A stretch of DNA of 64,000 nucleotides from Bubalus kerabau (taxonomy: Eukaryota; Chordata; Mammalia; Artiodactyla; Bovidae), in the NCBI RefSeq assembly GCF_029407905.1, contig NC_073628.1, positions 91,198,501 through 91,262,500 of the forward strand, written 5' to 3'. Shown here one piece after another: positions 57,108 to 64,000 of the stretch; the first letter of the stretch is position 1, and every line of letters begins with the position of its first letter. The notes beneath the pieces are model-generated. The model did no database searches, was not told where the DNA came from, and was given only the letters and a program-made list of their open reading frames with translations. The translations under genes and the position numbers were made by a program.

Positions 57108-57441
57108 GGATTCCCTGGTGGCTCAGTGGCAAAGAATGTGCCTAACCAATGCAGGAGACAAAGATTCAAATCCTGATCTGGGAAGATCCCACATGCCTTG
57201 GAGCAACTAAACCCATGCACCACAACTATTGAGCCTATGAGCTAGAGCCCAGGAGCCACAACCATTGAAGTCTGCGAGTCATAGAGCCTGTGCTCCGCAA
57301 CAAGAGAAGCCACTCCAATGAGAAGCCTGTGTGCCACAACTAGGGAGTAGCCCTTTTTGCTGCAACTAGAGAAAAGTCCACACAGCAACAAAGACCCAGA
57401 ACAGCCAAAAATTAATCAATTAATTGATTTTTTAAAAGTAC
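57108..57441 (+). mobile_element. CHR-type SINE, plus, with TSD
   Basis: GGATTCCCTGGTGGCTCAG head, CHR body (CAACAAGAGAAGCCACTCC, GCAACTAGAGAAAAGTCC) and an A/T-rich end. AAAATGACAA at 57098-57107 and 57442-57451 is the TSD. Confidence 0.92.
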
Positions 57442-57479
57442 AAAATGACAAAGGGAATAGTGTTTCTCCCATTTTAGGA

Positions 57480-57650
57480 TGGCAACGAAACCACCTGCAG
57501 CACTTGTTAAAACAGATTCCCGGACCCTAGACTCAGAGATTCTGATTCAGTATATCTGGGGTGAGGCCTGTGATTCTGCATTTCTAACATGCTCCCAGGT
57601 GATGCTGATGCTGCTGGTCCAGCCATGACACTTCCAGTACCATTACTATA
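57480..57650 (+). repeat. MER5A-like hAT relic
   Basis: CACTTGTTAAAACAGATTCCC, GATTCTGATTCAGTATATCTGGGG, TCTGCATTTCTAACATGCTCC and GGTGATGCTGATGCTGCTGGTCC are in MER5A order. Confidence 0.82.
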
Positions 57651-57727
57651 GAATATAATGTCCAAAGGGTAGAGAAAAGTTGATGAAAACTGTCCAGTTG
57701 TCTTATATAAAGATGTGGAGGCTACAC

Positions 57728-57815
57728 ATGTATACCTGTGGCGGATTCATTTTGATATTTGGCAAATCTAATACAGTTATGTAAAGTTTAAAAATAAAAT
57801 AAAATTAAAAAAAAA
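57728..57815 (+). mobile_element. Very short young L1 3' end
   Basis: ACACATGTATACCTGTGGCGG through TTTGGCAAATCTAATACAG and the A-tail. ATAAAGAT on both sides (about 57708-57715 and 57819-57826) is a possible TSD. Confidence 0.88.
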
Positions 57816-57829
57816 TAATAAAGATTACA

Positions 57830-59400
57830 GGGTTAAACATGTAACAAGGTTAGTCACATTCCTGCAGTAGAAGGATCCAATAGGAAAAAAAAAAACAGAA
57901 ATTGAGTGGCTTGAATAAAAGATCTATATGACTAGTTTAAAGGGGGATTCTTGAGCTTGCAAAGATCTTACAAAGATCTGGGAGTGCTGGGGAGAATGGC
58001 TGCCAGTCTGCAGTCAGCTTATCCACCAGCCAGCTCAGCTAAACAAACAGAGAGGCACTCTTACAATTTTGCAACTGCCTTGGTCCCTGCTGAGGAGCAT
58101 GCCCCAGTTGGGGGTGGGGTGAGACTTGGGGACACTTTAGACCCCCTTCCAATCCATCACAAACAGATAATATAATATAAGCTTAAAAAAAAACAAAGAG
58201 AGAGAGAGAGAGGGAATGTTCTCACATTTGAGCACAATTTCGATGCAAGTCTCCTAGCCAACCCTTCTCTAACTACGTTACTATCCGGAGTACTTCCTAC
58301 ACAGAAATACTGATGCTCCACTGCCTAGGAGCGTGGGTTAAAATCTCCTCTCTTCCCAAACCCCCACCCCCAACAGTAATCTAATCCACTTCTGTGAAGT
58401 ATGTGTGAGATTTCACACAGAGAGCAGGGCAGAATAAGTGATCTGGAAATAAATTATTGGCTGTCTAAACATAGACACTGAATTTAGATATTGACAGAGC
58501 TGAACACAAAACTTCCTTCCTCCTCCTTTCTTTTCCTAGTTCTTCTCCTTCCTCCTTTATTTTTCATTCTTTGTGCATTTCCAACTCCCACCCTCCATCT
58601 CCACCCCTTTCAACAATCAGTGGGCTTTTTTGCAGGCTTTAAGTTCATCCTGAGCACATCCCTCTCTTCTGGACTAAATTGGCAGAACTCAAAGATGCGG
58701 ACAGCACCTTCCTTTCATAACTGGGTCTCTGCTGGGCCTTTTCTCTTAATTAATCTGATTGGCCTGTAAGGATTGGGTCATCTGTGCCCAAGGGGCCCCT
58801 TCACACAGTCTCTGGGTCTGAGTGACCCAATCAGAGGATTTGAACCAGGGACCAGCTTCCTGGCCTGCTTTATCTGTAAGCCGGCTTCCTGGAATCTTTC
58901 TACCAGTTCCAAGATTGAGACCGCACAGTGACAAGCTTGCACATCATGCGTAAAGATGGATCGTTCCTCCTCAATTGTCCCAGAGTAAAACTTTCTAAAG
59001 TGTTTATTTTGAGAGTTTTCAGGCCTTATCTCCACTTCTTCAAAAAACAAAGCCCATCACAGAAAATCTTATCTCTAACTAAGAATCTGGGAATTCTGAG
59101 GTCAGTTTTTAAAAATTTCTCTCTTTCTTGTCATACGATCTATCTGCCAAACATACTGTCATACTTCTGGGCCCAGAGCTCTGTCTAGAATCATCTGGAG
59201 ATGTCCCTGGGATTGCTGAGGCAGTTGAGTGGCTCTTCCTCTCTCTCTCTCTCTCACTTCACCTCAGTCCCAAGTCTTTTCTCCACGTGGCCTCTCCACA
59301 CGTGCTCTCCACATGGGCTCTGCAGCAGAAAAGTCAGGCTTCTTACACGATGGTGAATGACTTCCAAAAGTGAGCGTTTCAAGAGAGAAAAAGCAGAGGC
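57830..59400. other. No gene recognised; (AG)n and (TC)n tracts
   Basis: An (AG)n lies at about 58197-58213 and a (CT)n at about 59239-59254. Otherwise nothing I can name. Confidence 0.5.
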
Positions 59401-59414
59401 TTCAAGTCCTCTTA

Positions 59415-59593
59415 GGCTTACCAAGTGATTGGCTAGTAAAGAACCCACCTGCAATGCAGGAGACCTGGGTTCGATCCCTGGGTTGGAAAGATCCCCTGGA
59501 GAAAGGTATGGTTACCCACTCCAGTATTCCGGCCTGAAGAATTTACAGTCCATGGAATCACAAAGAGTTGGACACAACTGAGCGACTGTCACT
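59415..59593 (+). mobile_element. Bov-tA SINE, plus, with 14-bp perfect TSD
   Basis: Full order including GGTTCGATCCCTGGGTTGG and a TTTCA-type end. TTCAAGTCCTCTTA at 59401-59414 and 59594-59607. The Pol III B box is intact. Confidence 0.96.
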
Positions 59594-59609
59594 TTCAAGT
59601 CCTCTTAAT

Positions 59610-60818
59610 GATTAGGCCTAGAACTGGAGCAGAGTCACTTCTGCCTCTTTCTCTTGGTTAAGAGGCACACAGCCCAGATTGCGTGTGGGAGGGGGTTACA
59701 CAAGAGCATCCAGTGTCAGGAGGTATGGGTAACTGGGGGACCCTCCTTTGAGACTAGCTATCATAGCTGGAGATACCATGACGCTAAAATCTCCTACTCT
59801 GATGAGGACTGTGAATGGTCATTGATGTCTGGGCTCTCTTCATCTTCCTTGGGCACACTGCAAGACTCAACTTTCCAGCCTCCTTTGAAATTAGATGTGG
59901 CTCCGTCAACGAGCTTGTTGCAATAGAATACATGTGGAAGTGCTTATTTCCAGGCCTGGGCTACCTGAATGTCCCATTAGGTTTAGGATCCATTAATGGT
60001 TCCTGCCTGTACCAATCTTGACCAGGAAGATTGCAAAATGATGGATTTCCAACTCCAAAGTTTCCTTCAGACAGAGCTCAGCCTTTCTGTAGGCAAGAAC
60101 CCTCCCTTCTCATCCACTGATTTATTTGTTTACCTACCTATTGATTATCATATGATTTTCTTATTGTTTTTAATTATTTTAATGTTTAAATTATCCCAGA
60201 TTTGGTCAATGAGAGCCCCTTCAAGTAGGATCCTGTGTCTTTTGTTTGTGTTTTAGCTTCCTTAATTTCTAACATAACAAAATATCTCATTTTCTACCTA
60301 CCCTATCCTAGCCCTGGGATTTGCCATTTCTCTGAGGAGACTTGATTCCTTTTATTGGGAGATAGTGTTAAGAAACCAAGATGAACTAATTACTATGAGT
60401 GTTGTCAGGGGTGATTTTGCTTCTAGATCCTTGCTGTAGATAAAGCTATAAAATATATGAATAATTATATACACACACATACAAACATGTACACAAATGC
60501 ATATACAGTATATTTATGCATACATAAACATAGTTTAGAAATAATGAATTCACACAGACAATATTAAATATTAAATGCAGTCCATCCCAAAAGGTTTTTT
60601 CTTACCTCTTCCCATTCCATACATGTGCCTTCTCCATAATGAGATATCTGTAACCCAACAAAATACATATATTTACTCATTTCCTTAATCCTAGAATACA
60701 TATGAAGTAGATTCTGGATTTCTTCAAAATACTCTCAGGTTCATATATTTCAGTTTGCTCTCAATGGTTGGGTTTTTTCCCTTCTCATTTCTGCGGATTT
60801 AACTAATGTATATTTTAT
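59610..60818. other. No gene recognised
   Basis: AT-rich, with an alternating ACATA/ATAC tract near 60465-60530. No repeat family recognised. Confidence 0.5.
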
Positions 60819-60819
60819 A

Positions 60820-61293
60820 CACTGTCTGCCCCCTGTATCTACAGTTTCCACATTCATGAATTCAAACAACCACAGATTGAAAACTCAAAAAAACACCACA
60901 AAGTTCCAAAAAGCAAAACTTGGATTTGCCACATGCTGGCAACTATTAACACAGCATTTACATTGTATTTATAACTATTTCTATAGCTTTACATTGTATT
61001 AGGTATCATTAAGTAATCTGATGTTGTTCAGTGGCTAAGTTGTGTCTGACTCTTTGAGACCTCATGGACTGCAGCTCACCAGGCTTCCCTTGTCTTTCAC
61101 TATCTCCTGGCATTTGCTCAGATTCATGTCAATTGAGTTCATTATTAGAGACAATTTAAATTCCACAGAAGGATGTACACAGGTTGTATGAAAACACTAC
61201 ACTATTTTATATAAAGCACTTGAGCATCCATGGATTTTGATATCTGCAGCATGGTCCTGGAGCCAATCTGCTGTGGATAATAAGGGACAATTG
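60820..61293 (+). mobile_element. Tigger/MER2-like DNA transposon relic split by a BovB tail
   Basis: CTGTATCTACAGTTTCCACATTC, GAATTCAAACAACCACAGATTG, TTACATTGTATTAGGTAT and AAGTAATCT on the left. On the right: ACAGGTTGTATGAAAACACTAC, GAGCATCCATGGATTTTG and AAGGGACAATTGTA. The order and ends match the MER2/Tigger1 type; flanking TA fits a mariner-type target. Confidence 0.85.
61022..61140 (-). mobile_element. BovB 3' tail, minus, inside the Tigger relic
   Basis: GTTGTTCAGTGGCTAAGTTG, GTGTCTGACTCTTTGAGACC and CTCAGATTCATGTCAATTGAG: the complement of the last about 120 bases of BovB, diverged. Confidence 0.87.
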
Positions 61294-61499
61294 TATATAT
61301 TTTAAATATGCAGTACATAAACATGCTTCCAAAAGGCAAAAATAAACAGAAAGGTATTTTTATTCTCTAAGAATAATTTGTGTGCAAATCCCTCCCATAT
61401 CCTTTCCACCTCATTTCCCTTCCAACATCCCTTGCAGGTAGCCAGCTTTATTGTTTTCTGACTTATTCTCCTCATGTTTCTTCTTGTAAAAATAAACAA

Positions 61500-61990
61500 C
61501 TATGTGCATAAGTTTTTTTTTAATTTCCTCATCTTTTTTACACAAAGGGCAATATACTACATTTATGTGCTCTTTTGTACTTCACCTTTTTGTCACTTAA
61601 CACTGTCTCCTGGTAATCACTGCTCAATACTTTCACAGAGACTTTTCTTATGTCATTATTTTTACACAACCATGTAGCATTCTATTTTGGGAATGTACAA
61701 TTGTTTATTCAATCTCCTATTCTTGGACATTTAGGTAGTTCCAAAATTTTACAGTATAAACAATGCTGCAATAAATAACCTTTAACACAAATAACAATAT
61801 ATTTTATTGTTAGAAGTATATCCTCAAGGTAGATCCTGGGGTCAAAGGATAAGCACCAACATTTACAATTCACACCTGTTTTGTAACGTTTTACATTTTC
61901 ATCAGCAATGTATGAAAATGTCTCTTTCTCCAGCCTCACTAATATAATTTGTAAAGCTAATGAACTTTTGCCACTTTTGATGGATAGAAA
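61500..61990 (+). repeat. Old L1-like repeat (mammal-wide)
   Basis: TTGTACTTCACCTTTTTGTCAC, CCATGTAGCATTCTATTTTGGG, GGACATTTAGGTAGTTCC, ACAATGCTGCAATAAATAACC, TCCTGGGGTCAAAGGATAAG and CAGCAATGTATGAAAATG are in the order of a common old L1-type repeat. Confidence 0.65.
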
Positions 61991-61991
61991 A

Positions 61992-62312
61992 TAGCATCTC
62001 ATCTATAGACAGTGTGTAATTTTTCTCAGAGTGAAAAGACACAACTCACAAAAGAAACAGGACTACCATCTAAGTGAACTAGAACTCACAAGGAGACTAT
62101 TACAATTCTTAACTAAAAGATGTTGACTTAGGCTGGGGTGTGAATTTTAGAACTGGCCATATCTGAGCCATACTTCTTTGAAAGCTCAGACCTATACATA
62201 ACATAATTTGCCCATTGGCAAGCCCATCCCTGTGCCTCAAATGGGGTTGTTTCTTTCTACAACTACACTCCCAAATTTCTAATGATGTTTTCATTTAATT
62301 CTTTAAAATCTA
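61992..62312. other. No gene recognised
   Basis: About 320 bases, apparently unique. Confidence 0.5.
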
Positions 62313-62316
62313 TAAT

Positions 62317-62446
62317 CAGTTCAGTTTAGTTGCTCAGTCGTGTCCGACTCTTTGCGACCCCACGGACTGCAGCAAACCAGGCCTCCCTGTCCTTCACCAG
62401 CTCCTGGAGCTTGCTCAAACTCATGTCCATCGAGTCGATGATGCCT
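62317..62446 (-). mobile_element. BovB 3' tail, minus, with short TSD
   Basis: CAGTTCAGTTTAGTTGCTCAG through CTCATGTCCATCGAGTCGATGATGCC. CTATAAT flanks both ends. Confidence 0.92.
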
Positions 62447-62449
62447 ATA

Positions 62450-63122
62450 ATATTTTAACTTTATTGCCTGATTGATATGGAAAAGTTTAATATTCCATAG
62501 AGATCGATTTATTACCCAATTGGTTCAATTGTGCATCAGCCACTTGACTCCATAGAATTCTTTCTAAATATTGCTCCTCTCCGGAAGGACCACATTTTGC
62601 ATAGATAGTTAAGTGTCATTGTATTCCGCATCTATTTCCTACATATTTCTAGCTCTACAGTCATAGCTTCCAATATCATTATATGATGTATAACACTTCA
62701 GTCTGCCTTTCAAGTCTTCTCCCCCACTTTTCTCACAGAGCTGATACTCTGTGTCAGGGGTTTTCAGTTGCTTTTATGGTATGAAACTGTTTCAAATGAA
62801 ATTCACTATATATGAAAGATGTGTACATGGGATAGACCAGAAAGTGTTCATTTGTTGCATTGAAGATTTCAAAAGGATATTCCTTTATTTTGAACCCTTC
62901 TAATATTCATAAAGCTGAATGTGAATTGCCAGATAAATAGAACAATGGAGCTCTAATGATGAATATGAAAGTTTGAATTCAGGGGTTATGAATGACATTT
63001 GTATTTTTATATCAGCCTCAGTATAATTTTGTTTTTAACAGCATCCCTTGCAATCTTAGGCTATGCTTCAATTACATGGATCCAAAGGCTCTAAAGAGGA
63101 GTAATATCTAATAATAGTAAGC
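62450..63122. other. No gene recognised
   Basis: AT-rich, apparently unique, immediately upstream of a BovB 5' end. Confidence 0.5.
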
Positions 63123-63126
63123 AAAT

Positions 63127-63425
63127 GTGAGGGCGCACAAGCACGGCTGAGAGGAGCTACCCATGTCCGAGGTCAGGGGCAGCGGCCGGGAGGAGCTACC
63201 CCCGCCTGAGGCCTGGGGGGCGGCCGAGAAGAGCAACCCCACGTCCAAGGAGCAGTGGCTGAGTGGGCATAGGAGGGCATACAGGAGCTACTCCACGTTC
63301 AAGGTCAGGAGGGGCCGCAGTGGGGAGATACCCCTCGTCCAAGGTAAGGAGCAGCGGCTGCACTTTGCTGGAGCAGCTGTGAAGAGATACCCCACGTCCA
63401 AGGTAAGAGAAACCCAAGTAAGGCA
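63127..63425 (+). promoter_or_regulatory. GC-rich tandem 5' region of BovB (likely internal promoter)
   Basis: About six degenerate units carrying GA(G)NTACCCCACGTCCAAGGTNAG at roughly 63150, 63190, 63230, 63290, 63327 and 63380. They are CpG-rich in an AT-rich neighbourhood. LINE 5' ends normally hold an internal promoter; activity of this one is inference. Confidence 0.6.
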
Positions 63426-63540
63426 GTAGGTGCTGCAAGAGGGCATTAGAGGGCAGACACACTGAAACCATACTCACAGAAAACTAGTCAATCTAATCAC
63501 ACTAGGACCATAGCCTTGTCTAACTCAATGAATCTAAGCC

Positions 63541-64000
63541 ATGCCCTGTGGGGCCACCCAAGATGGGTGGGTCATGGTGGACAGGTCTGACAGAATGTGG
63601 TCCACTGGAGAAGGGAATGGCAAACCACTTCAGTATTCTTGCCTTGAGAACCCTATGAACAGTATGAAAAGGCAAAATGATAGGACACTGAAAGAGGAAC
63701 TCCCCAGATCAGTAGGGGCCCAATATGCTACTGGAGATCAGTGGAGAAATAACTCCAGAAAGAATGAACGAATGGAGCCAAAGGAAAACAATACCCAGTT
63801 GTGGATGTGACTGGTGATAGAAGCAAGGTCCGATGCTGTAAAGAGCAATATTGCATAGGAACCTGGAATGTTAGGTGAGTGAATGTCGACATTCTAGGAA
63901 TCAGCGAACTAAAACGGACTGGAATGGGTGAATTTAACTCAGATGACCATTATATCTACTACTGCAAGCAAGAATCCCTTAGAAGAAATGGAGTAGCCAT
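63541..64000 (+). pseudogene. BovB ORF, 5' end, broken
   Basis: Open from 63541 through MWSTGEGNGKPLQYSCLENP to 63810, where loss of one base near 63785 (MEPK codons) shifts the frame. A 45-bp deletion joined at about 63876/63877 removes the segment between GTWNVR and VNVDIL and creates a TGA. The catalytic Glu of the SEL motif is kept as GAA (63906-63908), but the Trp two codons on is CGG (Arg). EN in this family cuts target DNA; this copy cannot encode it intact. Confidence 0.88.

Larger units (their letters stand above)
63127..64000 (+). mobile_element. BovB LINE with its own 5' end, running off the window
   Basis: A GC-rich 5' region (63127-63420) built of degenerate GAGCTACCCCACGTCCAAGGT-like units is followed by the ORF start and EN-coding sequence. 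The last bases of the window still read BovB (FNSDDHYIYY region). It is the only copy here that keeps the 5' regulatory region. Confidence 0.92.

Noticed and set aside
59455..59490. tRNA-like A/B boxes, considered as a tRNA gene
   Set aside because: They belong to the tRNA-derived head of Bov-tA SINEs; no cloverleaf or acceptor stem is present.

Overview
The window is intergenic chromosomal DNA from a ruminant, almost certainly a bovid. The evidence is repeat content: many BovB (RTE-clade) LINE copies ending in (CTGAA)n, tRNA-Glu-derived Bov-tA/ART2A-type SINEs, cetartiodactyl CHR-type SINEs and young ruminant L1 3' ends. Deeper layers (MIR, L2, MER5A, Tigger/MER2, MER1-like hAT, old L1) are those of any placental mammal. 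I found no convincing exon of a host protein gene, no structural RNA gene and no CRISPR array. Family names come from sequence recall, not from a search.

Layout. 1-7250 is a nested LINE block. A minus-strand BovB that enters from the left is split by a 3.4 kb EN-less L1. It abuts head-to-head, at about 4483/4484, a plus-strand BovB that carries a second BovB and a tiny inverted L1. 7.3-16.9 kb is mostly unique DNA with MIR, L2 and L1 tails. 16.9-18.6 kb clusters an L1 tail, a SINE, a CA repeat, a hAT relic and a BovB tail in a MIR. 18.6-26.2 kb is largely unique with SINEs and two L1 tails. BovB copies follow at 26.26-27.62 kb (minus), 28.94-30.37 kb (plus) and 34.46-35.18 kb (plus). At 33.2-34.0 kb a solo LTR sits inside a Bov-tA and itself hosts a SINE. 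35.5-44.8 kb holds SINEs and old repeats. 44.8-47.0 kb is a BovB with a nested L1, and 48.26-51.34 kb is the longest BovB here. 54.2-57.8 kb is a dense nest: an old DNA-transposon-like repeat split by an L1, a SINE in the L1, a long palindrome in its 3' UTR, then an LTR with internal repeats and a BovB tail. 57.8-63.1 kb is mostly unique with a Tigger relic. A BovB with its own GC-rich 5' region starts near 63.13 kb and runs off the window.

No genes work together here; the content is a record of LINE-driven retrotransposition. BovB and L1 supplied the machinery, SINEs used it in trans, and target-site duplications (TSDs) give the order of events. Every LINE reading frame seen is broken by stops, frameshifts or loss of catalytic residues. 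The most unusual points are the 191-bp near-palindrome at 55.1 kb, the array of tRNA T-arm-like motifs beside a primer-binding-site-like sequence at 56.1 kb, the three-layer nest at 33.2-34.0 kb, and a recurrent stop at one BovB arginine codon.
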